In this document: positions 22,611 to 31,322 of the stretch, in pieces | Numbering within the stretch: position 1 is the first letter of the stretch | Layout: the number at the start of each line of letters is the position of its first letter | From: Lapidilactobacillus luobeiensis | Lineage (GTDB): Bacteria; Bacillota; Bacilli; Lactobacillales; Lactobacillaceae | Reading direction: 5' to 3' | Length of the DNA: 40,927 bases | Assembly (NCBI RefSeq): GCF_024345205.1 | Contig: NZ_BROC01000029.1 | Span: 1 to 40,927, forward strand | Position numbers and translations under genes: made by a program | The notes under the pieces: generated by a model | Seen by the model: the letters and a program-made list of their open reading frames with translations, nothing else | The model's database searches: none | What the model was told of the DNA's origin: nothing

Positions 22611-24626
22611 TCACTCACCTTTATGTTGTTCGACTTGTTTCAATAGATCCTGCGTCCCCGTACTTTGTTGCACATCTTCAGCGGCAGTGGTATCTAAAAT
22701 ACTCCCAGACTCCGCCAAGGTAAACTTAACGTTCTTTTCGATCCAACGTCGCCGTGGTTCAACTTTATCGCCCATCAGCGTGGTCACGCGACGCTCTGCG
22801 GCGGTGACATCGTCGATCTTGACCCGGATCAATGTCCGCTGCGCGGGATCCATCGTTGTTTCCCAAAGTTGATCCGCATTCATTTCCCCTAACCCTTTGA
22901 ACCGCTGCAAGCTGTAACCATGACCCAATTCTTTCGTGGCTAAACTCAGCTGATTTTCGGTCCAGGCATAGCGGATCTGCGTTTTAGCGCCTCGGCCTTT
23001 TTGTAACTTGTACAAGGGCGGCAATGCGATATAGACTTTGCCGGCCTCGATCAAGGGCCGCATGTACCGATAAAAGAAGGTCAGCAACAAAATCTGGATA
23101 TGAGCGCCATCATCATCAGCATCGGTCATAATAATGACTTTATCGTAATTAGCGGCTTGAAGATCAAACTCCGCACCAACGCCAGCGCCGATCGTATAAA
23201 TCATGGTATTGATCTCTTCGTTTTTGATGATGTCTTGTAACTTGGCCTTTTGAGTATTCAGGACTTTGCCCCGCAAAGGTAGGATCGCCTGAAAACGGCG
23301 GTCACGGCCTTGCTTGGCTGAACCACCGGCGGAATCCCCTTCGACCAAATAAAGTTCATTTTTCTTGGGATTGCGGGATTGAGCGGGCGTTAATTTGCCT
23401 GAAAGTAAACCTTCATTCTTCTTGCGTTTCTTGCCATTACGGCTTTCATCGCGAGCCTTACGAGCGGCATTGCGGGCCTCACGAGCTTTCAAAGCCTTTT
23501 GCACCAGCATTTGAGCAGTATCGCCATTTTCCATCAAGTAAAAAGTAAATTGCTCATAGATCAAACCATCGACTGCAGAACGTGCTTGCGGTGTCCCTAA
23601 CCGGCCCTTCGTTTGACCTTCGAACTGTAAGATCTCCTCGGGGATCCGTACGGAGATCACCGCGCTGATTCCTTCGCGGACATCACTACCATCAAGGTTT
23701 TTATCCTTGTCTTTCAAAAGATTCATCTTGCGCGCATAGTCATTGAACGCCTTGGTCAGGCCCGATTTCATCCCCACTTCATGAGAACCACCATCGCCTG
23801 TGCGCACATTATTGACAAAAGAAATAATGTTTTCTGAGTAGCCATCATTGTATTGCGCGGCAAATTCGATCTCGATCTCATCTTTGCTGCCCTCAATACT
23901 GATCACATCAGTCAACGTGTCCTTGCCCTCATTGAGATAACGAACAAATGACTGTAACCCATCATCGTATTGAAAAATATCAGACCGCATTGGCGTGACG
24001 CGAAGATCAGTCAACGTGATCTTGATCCCCTTCAGCAAGAAGGCTGACTCGCGCAAACGCTCCGCCAGCACATCATAACTAAAGCTCGTATTGACGAAGA
24101 TCGAAGGATCTGGCATAAAGGTGACGGTCGTGCCAGAGGCGATTTTGCTTTTACCGACTTCGGTCAAGGTCCCGACCGGCTGACCACCATTTTCAAAACG
24201 TTCACGGTAAAGACGATGCTCCCGCGAAACTTCAACTTCTAGCCAAGAAGACAAGGCATTGACTACTGAGGCACCGACCCCATGGAGCCCGCCAGAAGTT
24301 TTGTAATTATTCTCAGTGAACTTACCGCCAGCATGGAGCACCGTCAAGATCACTTCGATCGTCGGACGCCCAGAGCGATGCATCCCCGTGGGCATCCCCC
24401 GTCCTTGATCCTTGACAGTCAAACTACCATCTGCGTTCAACGAGACATCGATTTCTTTACCATAACCGCCTAACGCTTCATCGACAGCATTATCAACGAT
24501 CTCGTAAACCAAGTGGTGCAGGCCCCGACTATCGGTCGAGCCAATGTACATCCCGGGGCGTTTGCGAACTGCCGCCAAGCCCTCAAGGATCTGGATCGCA
24601 CTATCATCATATTCCTGTTTAACCAT
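22611..24626 (-). CDS. parE: DNA topoisomerase IV subunit B
   Basis: ParE is the ATPase subunit of topoisomerase IV. The 671-residue protein has the GHKL ATP-binding motifs EIVDNAVDEAL and GLHGVGASVVNALS, then the TOPRIM motifs EGDSAGGSAKQGRDR and DADDDGAHI, ending QRFKGLGEMN-type and RRRWIE. Length fits ParE/GyrB without insert. ATG 24626 follows GGGGG. A plausible promoter lies upstream at 24674-24702. It forms an operon with parC. Confidence 0.95.
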   Translation of the reverse strand: MVKQEYDDSAIQILEGLAAVRKRPGMYIGSTDSRGLHHLVYEIVDNAVDEALGGYGKEIDVSLNADGSLTVKDQGRGMPTGMHRSGRPTIEVILTVLHAGGKFTENNYKTSGGLHGVGASVVNALSSWLEVEVSREHRLYRERFENGGQPVGTLTEVGKSKIASGTTVTFMPDPSIFVNTSFSYDVLAERLRESAFLLKGIKITLTDLRVTPMRSDIFQYDDGLQSFVRYLNEGKDTLTDVISIEGSKDEIEIEFAAQYNDGYSENIISFVNNVRTGDGGSHEVGMKSGLTKAFNDYARKMNLLKDKDKNLDGSDVREGISAVISVRIPEEILQFEGQTKGRLGTPQARSAVDGLIYEQFTFYLMENGDTAQMLVQKALKAREARNAARKARDESRNGKKRKKNEGLLSGKLTPAQSRNPKKNELYLVEGDSAGGSAKQGRDRRFQAILPLRGKVLNTQKAKLQDIIKNEEINTMIYTIGAGVGAEFDLQAANYDKVIIMTDADDDGAHIQILLLTFFYRYMRPLIEAGKVYIALPPLYKLQKGRGAKTQIRYAWTENQLSLATKELGHGYSLQRFKGLGEMNADQLWETTMDPAQRTLIRVKIDDVTAAERRVTTLMGDKVEPRRRWIEKNVKFTLAESGSILDTTAAEDVQQSTGTQDLLKQVEQHKGE

Positions 24627-24673
24627 TTAAACCCCCACTATCGGTCCATACGAATGTATGTTCATCTTTAAAA

Positions 24674-24702
24674 ACATTAAATTAAATTTAGGTATAAGTC
24701 AA
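24674..24702 (-). promoter_or_regulatory. Promoter of parE-parC
   Basis: On the - strand: TTGACT (24697-24702), a 17-base spacer, TAATGT (24674-24679), about 50 bases before the parE start codon. Confidence 0.6.
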
Positions 24703-24970
24703 GGTAGGTCTCGATCGCGCCGGCCCGGAAATAAAAACTTTTTCCCATGGCTTCACGTGCTTCACATGATCCTCAGCTAAAGATCGAACGATTCTGAGCA
24801 AAATCTGATTTCGATCATGCTTTGCTTGTGAACGTCGCACTTTTCCAATAAGCGGCAGATTTGCGATCCGCGATTTGTCTCGCTAATCGCTAATCTAGGT
24901 GAAGACAACACCGCTAGCTCGCTACTAACGCCACGAAGGCCAACCCACCGTACCACTGACTGGCAAAACA
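24703..24970. other. Divergent spacer between parE and plsY
   Basis: No gene is supported. The parE promoter lies at its left edge and the plsY promoter at its right edge. Nothing else regular was seen besides several GATC sites. Confidence 0.5.
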
Positions 24971-24979
24971 TGGTACAAT
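24971..24979 (+). promoter_or_regulatory. Extended -10 promoter of plsY
   Basis: TGGTACAAT (24971-24979) is an extended -10 element (TGn plus TACAAT) without a recognisable -35. It places the transcript start near 24986, downstream of the ATG at 24970, which therefore cannot be the start of plsY if this promoter is used. Confidence 0.65.
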
Positions 24980-25008
24980 ATGAACGCAATCATTTGGGAG
25001 GACTTACC

Positions 25009-25632
25009 TTGAAAATCGCAGTCTTGATTATTTTAGCATATCTGTTAGGCGCGTTCCCGTCAGGAGTGGTCGTCGGGAAACTTTTTTATCATCAGGATAT
25101 TCGTCAATTCGGTAGTGGCAATATCGGAACGACCAATACTTTTCGTGTGCTTGGTCGTCCTGCCGGCTTGATTGTTTTGGCCTTGGACATTTTGAAAGGG
25201 ACTGCTGCTGCTAGTCTACCTGTTTGGTTTCACTTGGGCCTGCCCCATTATATGATCCTCGCTTTTGGCGTAGCTGCGATCTTAGGCCACTCTTTTTCGA
25301 TCTTTATCAAATTTGCTGGTGGTAAAGCAGTTGCTACCAGCGCCGGGGTTTTACTGGCTTACAATCCAAGCTTTTTTGTGATCGCGGCCAGCACTTTCGT
25401 GATCATTATGCTGGTCAGTAGCATGGTCAGCGTGGCCAGCATGTTAGGTATGATTTTGATCACGATCTTCTCCGTGTTCTATCACGATGTATTCTTAACG
25501 ACGCTAGCGGTGGTTTTAACGATTTTTATTTTTATCCGACATCGGGAAAACATCAAACGGATCCGCAAGGGTGAAGAAAATCTAGTCCCCTTTGGCTGGT
25601 ACTATCATTATCGCCAAAAACATCAGCACTGA
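25009..25632 (+). CDS. plsY: Acyl-phosphate:glycerol-3-phosphate acyltransferase
   Basis: PlsY is a small polytopic membrane enzyme that acylates glycerol-3-phosphate using acyl-phosphate made by PlsX, the first step of phospholipid synthesis. The 207-residue protein has a hydrophobic first segment (AVLIILAYLLGAFPSG), the cytoplasmic motif GSGNIGTTN, a second motif around GHSFSIFIKFAGGKAVA, and several later membrane segments. It starts at TTG 25009, six bases after GGGAGGA (24996-25002). An in-frame ATG at 24970 would add 13 residues but lies inside the promoter. It is the only + strand gene in the right three quarters of the window, pointing away from parE. Confidence 0.93.
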   Translation: MKIAVLIILAYLLGAFPSGVVVGKLFYHQDIRQFGSGNIGTTNTFRVLGRPAGLIVLALDILKGTAAASLPVWFHLGLPHYMILAFGVAAILGHSFSIFIKFAGGKAVATSAGVLLAYNPSFFVIAASTFVIIMLVSSMVSVASMLGMILITIFSVFYHDVFLTTLAVVLTIFIFIRHRENIKRIRKGEENLVPFGWYYHYRQKHQH

Positions 25633-25665
25633 CCACGCAAAACTGAATGACGGTCTGATCCGATG

Positions 25666-25718
25666 AAAAAAGCTGTCCTGTTGTGTCGCATCAAGCGAAC
25701 AATAGTGACAGCTTTTTT
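25666..25718. terminator. Terminator shared by plsY and lacX (convergent)
   Basis: AAAAAAGCTGTC (25666-25677) and GACAGCTTTTTT (25707-25718) form a perfect 12-bp stem with further pairing inside. A/T-rich ends allow it to work on both strands: plsY ends on +, lacX ends on -. Confidence 0.9.
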
Positions 25719-25749
25719 GAATGTCGCTCAGCTGACGGCAACGAATCGT

Positions 25750-26628
25750 TTAAGTAAAACTGATTTGATATTTGGCGCGAAAACGTTCTTGAGGCGCAAG
25801 TCTATTCATTCCAAATTTCTCAGTTAATTCACCGGTAGCAGTATTAAGATCGGCGATGCCCCACCACGGCTCGATACAGATATAATCCCCCTCGTGTGGA
25901 TAAGCCGTCCAAATCCCGACAAAAGGCGCATCCCGCGTATTCAGCGAGATCATATGGGGTGTTTTATCAGAGCGGATCTGGACCTCATTCGTGCCAGTAA
26001 GCTGAAAAATCAAAGCGTCACGCTTAAAGACGTCATGATCGATCCGCCAGTCCACATCCGTCGGTGCCAAGGTTCGCGCCGCATAATCGACGCCATCAGA
26101 ACTAAGGGGGATCTGGATCCGACTCTTACTTGGTTTGAAACGCAAATAATAATCACTGAATTTCAGATCAGGGGTCATCGGCACTCGAAAGCCAGGGTGA
26201 CCGCCCACCGCGAACAACAATGGTTGCTCAGTGCTAGGATTGGTAACATAGTAAGTGACATTGATCAAACGATTGATCAACGAATATTTGATCCGTAGCT
26301 CAAACACGAATGGATAAACTTCACGTGTTTCTGGCGTATCCATCAATAAGAAGGTCAAACTATGATCCGTTTCTCGTTCCAACGAGAACTCCAGATCGCG
26401 AGCGAACCCATGTTGCGTCATTCGATAAGTTTTGCCTTGATACGTATATTGATCATCTTTCAATTTACCAACGATCGGGAAAAGATTTGGCGCATGGCGC
26501 CGCCAAACTTGAGGATCAGCCTGCCATAAATACTCTTGACCAGTGTGTCGATTGATCAAGCTTTGCATCTCTGCACCTTTAGTATTGACCGTTAGTTGAT
26601 AAAATTCATTTTGTACTTTGATATCCAT
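25750..26628 (-). CDS. Aldose 1-epimerase family protein (LacX-like)
   Basis: A 292-residue galactose-mutarotase-like beta-sandwich protein of the LacX group. Visible family blocks are GAEMQSLINRHTGQEYLWQA, APNLFPIVGKL, YRMTQHGFARDLEFSLE, FAVGGHPGFRVP with the conserved His, and FVGIWTAYP. Known relatives interconvert sugar anomers, but LacX substrates are poorly defined. It starts 14 bases after the hslU stop with AAGGTGG as ribosome binding site, so it is the last gene of the rbgA-hslU cluster. In many Firmicutes codY takes this place after hslU. Confidence 0.88.
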   Translation of the reverse strand: MDIKVQNEFYQLTVNTKGAEMQSLINRHTGQEYLWQADPQVWRRHAPNLFPIVGKLKDDQYTYQGKTYRMTQHGFARDLEFSLERETDHSLTFLLMDTPETREVYPFVFELRIKYSLINRLINVTYYVTNPSTEQPLLFAVGGHPGFRVPMTPDLKFSDYYLRFKPSKSRIQIPLSSDGVDYAARTLAPTDVDWRIDHDVFKRDALIFQLTGTNEVQIRSDKTPHMISLNTRDAPFVGIWTAYPHEGDYICIEPWWGIADLNTATGELTEKFGMNRLAPQERFRAKYQISFT

Positions 26629-26642
26629 TAACTGCCACCACC

Positions 26643-28052
26643 TTAAAGAATGTATTTGCTGAGATCACGATCCGCCGCGATCTCATCGATTCGCTCAGCC
26701 ACATATTGCTCGGTGATCATGATCTCACCCATCTGCATATCGGGCCCGTCAAACAGTACTTCTTCCAATACCTTTTCTAGGATCGTCGCCAACCGCCGCG
26801 CTCCGATATTATCACTGGTTTTATTGACTTGATTAGCCACCTCAGCGATTTTATCGATTGCTTCTTTAGTAAAGGTCAACTTGACCCCATCAGCACCCAC
26901 TAAAGCCACATATTGTTTGATCAAGGCTGTATGCGGTTCCGTCAGGATCGCGATGAAATCGGCCGTGGTCAGATCATCTAACTCGACTCTGATCGGGAAA
27001 CGCCCTTGTAACTCTGGGATCAGATCGCTAGGTTTCGTTTGGGCAAACGCGCCCGATCCGATAAAGAGCACATGACTGGTGTCCAGCGGCCCATATTTAG
27101 TGTTGACTTGAGAACCTTCAACGATCGGCAAAATATCTCGTTGAACACCTTCACGCGAAACCTCACCTGAATTACGTTGTTGCTTTGAAGTCAATTTATC
27201 GATCTCATCAATAAAAATAATGCCATCGTCTTGCGCCCGTTTGATCGCTCGCTGTTGCAATTGATCACGATCGACCATTTTCTCTGAATATTGACGCACC
27301 AGAAGTTCACGGGCTTCCTTAACAGGCAAAGTACGACTGACTTTACGTTGGGGTGCCAAGGAACTTAACATATCACCCATGTCCACGCCCATAGTCCCCA
27401 TCGTATCCATCATCGGATTGCTTTTTTTAGCCTCATCGACTTTGATCGTGACTTCGCGATTCTCCAAAAGACCACGATCAAGCTTTTCCGCTAAATCAAG
27501 GCGCTCATTTAAAACTTGATCCGACACTTTTTCAGGTTGTTGTTCTTCTTCCTGATTGGGCAATTGGCCTGACATCAATTGATTCATCATCTGGAGCATA
27601 TTATTGGAATTGTTTTGTTTCTGTTGCTTCTTTTCACCTGGAGCCAAAAGGCGGATCAATTTTTTATTGGCTTCTTTTAGGGCTGGCTCGCGAACCCGGT
27701 CATAAGCTGCTTTTTCTTCAATGGCAACAGCCGCGTCAGCAAGATCACGGACCATTGCTTCCACATCTCGACCAACATAACCGACTTCGGTAAATTTAGT
27801 GGCCTCGACTTTCACGAAGGGCGCGTTCACGATCGTCGCCAATCGCCGCGCGATCTCAGTTTTACCTACCCCAGTCGGGCCGATCATCAACAGGTTTTTG
27901 GGGGTGATATCTTTCTGTAACTGCTCATTGAGTTGGTGCCGCCGATAACGGTTATATAAAGCAACGGCCACCGCACGCTTAGCCGACTTCTGCCCGATCA
28001 CATACTCATCTAAGGCCGCGACGATCTCGCGGGGGGTTCTCTCTAAAGACAT
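26643..28052 (-). CDS. hslU: ATP-dependent protease ATPase subunit HslU (ClpY)
   Basis: HslU is the AAA+ unfoldase that feeds substrates into the HslV peptidase. The 469-residue protein has the N-terminal IVAALDEYVIGQKSAKRAVA, the Walker A motif GPTGVGKTE (from residue 58), GYVGRDVE, a variable I-domain of roughly residues 110-240 with a Q/N-rich stretch (QKQNNSNNMLQMMNQLM), Walker B IIFIDEIDKL, and a C terminus ending YIL, as needed to dock on HslV. It follows hslV by 15 bases in the same direction. Confidence 0.96.
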   Translation of the reverse strand: MSLERTPREIVAALDEYVIGQKSAKRAVAVALYNRYRRHQLNEQLQKDITPKNLLMIGPTGVGKTEIARRLATIVNAPFVKVEATKFTEVGYVGRDVEAMVRDLADAAVAIEEKAAYDRVREPALKEANKKLIRLLAPGEKKQQKQNNSNNMLQMMNQLMSGQLPNQEEEQQPEKVSDQVLNERLDLAEKLDRGLLENREVTIKVDEAKKSNPMMDTMGTMGVDMGDMLSSLAPQRKVSRTLPVKEARELLVRQYSEKMVDRDQLQQRAIKRAQDDGIIFIDEIDKLTSKQQRNSGEVSREGVQRDILPIVEGSQVNTKYGPLDTSHVLFIGSGAFAQTKPSDLIPELQGRFPIRVELDDLTTADFIAILTEPHTALIKQYVALVGADGVKLTFTKEAIDKIAEVANQVNKTSDNIGARRLATILEKVLEEVLFDGPDMQMGEIMITEQYVAERIDEIAADRDLSKYIL

Positions 28053-28067
28053 TGACTTAGCCTCCTA

Positions 28068-28592
28068 TCAGAATTGATCCGTAATGATATTATGATTCGT
28101 GAAAATATCGATCGAAGCCGCGATATCGATCGCTTCACGGGCGATCTCGGTCGCAGACATTGCCGGCGCATGCCGCGTCATCGCGATCGCTGCTGCTTGA
28201 GCAAAATTACCACCAGAACCAATGGCGATCACATTCTCATCAGGCTCGATCACCTCGCCATTTCCAGAGATCAGTAACAAATGCTCTTGGTCAAACGCGA
28301 TCAGCATCGCTTCCAGTTTTTGCAAAGTGGGATCTTTGCGCCAATCTTGGGCCAATTCAACGGCCGAACGCCGCAGATCGCCACTATAACTTTGCAATTT
28401 TTTCTCAAACCAATCGGATAGTGTGAACGCGTCAGCGACCCCACCAGCAAAGCCGGTGATCACTTGGTCATTAAAAATCCGGCGGACCTTATGTGCCGTC
28501 GCCTTCATAATATATTTCTCGCCCATTGTGACTTGGCCATCGCCAGCAATGGCGATTTGATCATGATGTTTAACCGCAACGATCGTTGTCAT
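28068..28592 (-). CDS. hslV: ATP-dependent protease subunit HslV (ClpQ)
   Basis: HslV is a proteasome-like N-terminal nucleophile peptidase that forms dodecamers with HslU caps. The 174-residue protein begins MTTIVAVKHHDQIAIAGDGQ; after methionine removal the nucleophile is Thr2, as in E. coli and unlike the N-terminal Ser of Bacillus ClpQ. It keeps KVRRIF, GFAGGVADAFTL and AIGSGGNFAQAAA. A GAGG ribosome binding site precedes ATG 28592. It lies between xerC and hslU. Confidence 0.96.
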   Translation of the reverse strand: MTTIVAVKHHDQIAIAGDGQVTMGEKYIMKATAHKVRRIFNDQVITGFAGGVADAFTLSDWFEKKLQSYSGDLRRSAVELAQDWRKDPTLQKLEAMLIAFDQEHLLLISGNGEVIEPDENVIAIGSGGNFAQAAAIAMTRHAPAMSATEIAREAIDIAASIDIFTNHNIITDQF

Positions 28593-28640
28593 ATCATTAA
28601 CCTCTTTATTTTACATTTATTTTTCAACAGCCATTCAGTT

Positions 28641-29633
28641 TCATTTCGATTCAGGTGGTGCCTTTGGCGGATCTGTGATCGGTGACTCTTTTACTTGCGA
28701 CCTTGCTGAAGGATCGGCCGCCTGCGCTCGGGGGAAATAACGGCGATAGTCTGCCTGCAAATGCTTCATCGTCACATGGGTATAGATCTGCGTCGTCGAC
28801 AAACTGGCATGACCTAACAGTTCTTGAACCGTCCGTAAATCAGCACCGTGATCAAGCAGATGTGTGGCAAAGGTATGCCGCAACATATGGGGATGGATAT
28901 CGCTCTTTAGGCTGGAACGCTTGACGATCTGATCCAAGATATAGGCGATTCCCCGGCTGGTCAGCTGCTGTCCCCGCAGATTAACAAAAACATAATCGTG
29001 AGCAACCGCTCCCTGCGCTAGTTTCTCAAGTAAGACCGGGCGCGCTTCCTTCAGATAACGCTGTAAGGCTTGCTGGGCATGATGGCCAAATGGCACATAA
29101 CGATCTTTATTGCCCTTCCCATGGACCAAGACGATCCGCATCGTCAGATCAAGCTGCGCCAGCGTCAAGTCACTGACCTCGCTGACCCGCATACCCGTGG
29201 CATAGAACAGTTCCAACAAGGCGCTATCTCGTAAAGCTTTGGGATCATCGCCAGTGACCGCATCAAACAGTGCCGCCATTTCTTGCTCATAAAAAAATCG
29301 GGGTAACGTTTTGGCTTGTCCTTTGATTCGAACTGTCGCGAATGGGTTGTCTTTAACCAGTTTATGATTTTCCAAATACCGATAAAAGGACCTTAAGGCT
29401 GAGATTTTTCGACTGATCGTCTCGCGCGCCAGTTTACGTCGCGTCAACTCATCCAAAAAAGTCTCGATCTCAAGGCGACCAACTTGCGTGTAAGAATTCA
29501 ACCCACCATTATTCACAAGAAATTTAGTAAAGTCAGCGATATCTTCTAAGTAAGCTTGTTGCGTCAACACTGAATATTGCCGTTGCACGACCAAATACTG
29601 GCCGAAATCGGTGACCCACTGCTGTTCTGCCAT
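28641..29633 (-). CDS. xerC: Tyrosine recombinase XerC
   Basis: XerC with its partner resolves chromosome dimers at dif. The 330-residue protein has the SAM-like N-terminal DNA-binding domain and the catalytic domain with the first Arg in ATGMRVSEVSDL, the Lys loop VHGKGNKDRYVPFG, HPHMLRHTFATHLLDHGAD (His-x-x-Arg) and the nucleophile Tyr in TTQIYTHVT. A proline- and serine-rich tail of about 28 residues follows the catalytic core and is longer than usual. The frame is open to 29669, but ATG 29633 has GAGAGG with an 8-base spacer. Its place before hslVU is the classic codV-clpQY arrangement. Confidence 0.94.
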   Translation of the reverse strand: MAEQQWVTDFGQYLVVQRQYSVLTQQAYLEDIADFTKFLVNNGGLNSYTQVGRLEIETFLDELTRRKLARETISRKISALRSFYRYLENHKLVKDNPFATVRIKGQAKTLPRFFYEQEMAALFDAVTGDDPKALRDSALLELFYATGMRVSEVSDLTLAQLDLTMRIVLVHGKGNKDRYVPFGHHAQQALQRYLKEARPVLLEKLAQGAVAHDYVFVNLRGQQLTSRGIAYILDQIVKRSSLKSDIHPHMLRHTFATHLLDHGADLRTVQELLGHASLSTTQIYTHVTMKHLQADYRRYFPRAQAADPSARSQVKESPITDPPKAPPESK

Positions 29634-29716
29634 AAAAAAACCTCTCATCCAATAAGTATACTGTACCATATTGGCGAAAGGAATGAATAGGATTAAAGTT
29701 CAAAAACTACCGGAAT

Positions 29717-29736
29717 GTACGGAACGATTTCCGTAC
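29717..29736. other. Hairpin between trmFO and xerC
   Basis: GTACGGAA (29717-29724) and TTCCGTAC (29729-29736) form a perfect 8-bp stem with loop CGAT in the 183-base gap. A T-run follows only about 15 bases later on the - strand, so it is at best a weak terminator or a processing site inside the cluster. Confidence 0.5.
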
Positions 29737-29816
29737 GACAGCCCGAATCACCAGAAAACCAGCAACTCGCCGGTCCAACGATCAACACTCAGACATGCTT
29801 GACAGCCAAGGTCACG

Positions 29817-31166
29817 CTAAGATAAAGGACTGCTTTGCTTTTGGTCGATTCGATCAGTCTGGATCTCTTGGGCCAGCTGATCGATACGATCCAATGCACG
29901 TTCAGCCAGCGCTTCTTTACGTAATTTCTTATCTCGTATTTTTGATCCCAGCTCTGGGAAAATACCAAAATTAGCATTCATCGGTTGAAAATGGCGACTA
30001 TTGGCATGGGTGATGTAATGGGCCATCGATCCTAGTGATGTGGCCGGGTCAGCGATGATCAAAGTTTCACCGCGAATGAGCCGACCAGCATTCAGGCCCG
30101 CCAACAAACCACTAGCGGCACTTTCAACATAGCCTTCGACCCCCGTCATCTGACCCGCAAAAAATAGATCTTCACGTTTCCGCGAACGGTAAGTGGGCTC
30201 CAATACTTCCGGCGAGTTCATAAACGTATTTTGATGCATGACGCCATAACGCACGATCTCCGCTTTTTCCAAGCCTGGGATCATGCGGAAAACACGTCGT
30301 TGCTCACCAAATTTAAGATGGGTCTGAAAACCAACGAGATTATAAAGACTACCAGCAGCGTTGTCTTGGCGGAGTTGCACCACCGCAAAGGGCTTCTTGC
30401 CTGTCCGCGGATCTTCTAAACCAACTGGCTTTAACGGGCCAAAGGTCATCGTTTTGACCCCACGTCGCGCCATGACTTCGATCGGCATACAACCATCAAA
30501 AACCTGATCATCTTCAAAATCATGCATCTCCGCTTGTTCCGCAGTCGCCAAGGCCTCACGAAATGCCATAAAAGTTGCTTCATCCATGGGACAATTCAAA
30601 TAAGCGGCTTCGCCTTTGTCATAACGCGATTTCAAATAAACTTGATCAAAATCGATCGATTCTTTGGTGATGATCGGCGCCGCCGCATCAAAGAAATGCA
30701 GCCCTTCAGCACCATTGAGCGTTTGGATCGCTTGGGCCAGACCTGGTGAGGTCAACGGACCAGTTGCGATCACCGTTGGTCCCTCGGGGAAATCAGTCAA
30801 TTCCGTTTCGATCACAGTCACTAGCGGGTGTTGCCGCAATTTTGCCGTGATGTATCCAGAAAACTGCTCCCGATCCACTGCCAAAGCGCCACCAGCAGGG
30901 ACTGCACTCCGATCCGCCGCAGTCATCACTAAAGAATCTAAACGGCGCATTTCTTCTTTTAAAAGTCCCACTGCATTAGTGAGTTGATCAGCGCGTAGCG
31001 AATTGGTGCAGACCAACTCGGCGAATTCACTGGTATGATGCGCTGGGGTCGACTTAGTTGGTCGCATTTCATAAAGATGCACTGAAATCCCCTGTTGGAT
31101 CAATTGCCAAGTCGCTTCACTGCCAGCTAAACCAGCACCAACAACATTTACATAATCTGCTGTCAT
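29817..31166 (-). CDS. trmFO: Methylenetetrahydrofolate-tRNA-(uracil-5-)-methyltransferase TrmFO
   Basis: TrmFO makes 5-methyluridine at tRNA position 54 using methylene-THF and FAD. The 449-residue protein opens with a dinucleotide-binding motif [17 protein letters not shown], followed by [43 protein letters not shown], and [15 protein letters not shown] for FAD. Length and motifs match Gid/TrmFO in Gram-positives. It lies next to topA as in Bacillus. GAGG precedes ATG 31166. Confidence 0.96.
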   Translation of the reverse strand: MTADYVNVVGAGLAGSEATWQLIQQGISVHLYEMRPTKSTPAHHTSEFAELVCTNSLRADQLTNAVGLLKEEMRRLDSLVMTAADRSAVPAGGALAVDREQFSGYITAKLRQHPLVTVIETELTDFPEGPTVIATGPLTSPGLAQAIQTLNGAEGLHFFDAAAPIITKESIDFDQVYLKSRYDKGEAAYLNCPMDEATFMAFREALATAEQAEMHDFEDDQVFDGCMPIEVMARRGVKTMTFGPLKPVGLEDPRTGKKPFAVVQLRQDNAAGSLYNLVGFQTHLKFGEQRRVFRMIPGLEKAEIVRYGVMHQNTFMNSPEVLEPTYRSRKREDLFFAGQMTGVEGYVESAASGLLAGLNAGRLIRGETLIIADPATSLGSMAHYITHANSRHFQPMNANFGIFPELGSKIRDKKLRKEALAERALDRIDQLAQEIQTDRIDQKQSSPLS

Positions 31167-31273
31167 CGATAGACCTCATTCATTCTTGATCTCTTAAATT
31201 TTTTTGATCAAATCGTTCTTAAACTTTATTGGATCGCTCCGACTTGCTGAACGCTCTAAGTTCAACCAGCTCA

Positions 31274-31297
31274 AAGCGGGCCAGAACTAGCCCGCTT
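31274..31297 (-). terminator. Weak terminator-like hairpin after topA
   Basis: AAGCGGGC (31274-31281) and GCCCGCTT (31290-31297) form a perfect 8-bp stem with an 8-base loop. On the - strand only TTTG follows, so termination is probably partial and trmFO can still be reached. Confidence 0.5.
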
Positions 31298-31322
31298 AGC
31301 CAACTTGATTCCACTGACCAAG

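Noticed and set aside
20128-24626. gyrB-gyrA instead of parE-parC
   Set aside because: Distant from any dnaA/recF context and with the two genes directly coupled as ParE-ParC; sequence blocks such as GDSSIYE and the C-terminal region fit ParC better, although a tree would be decisive.
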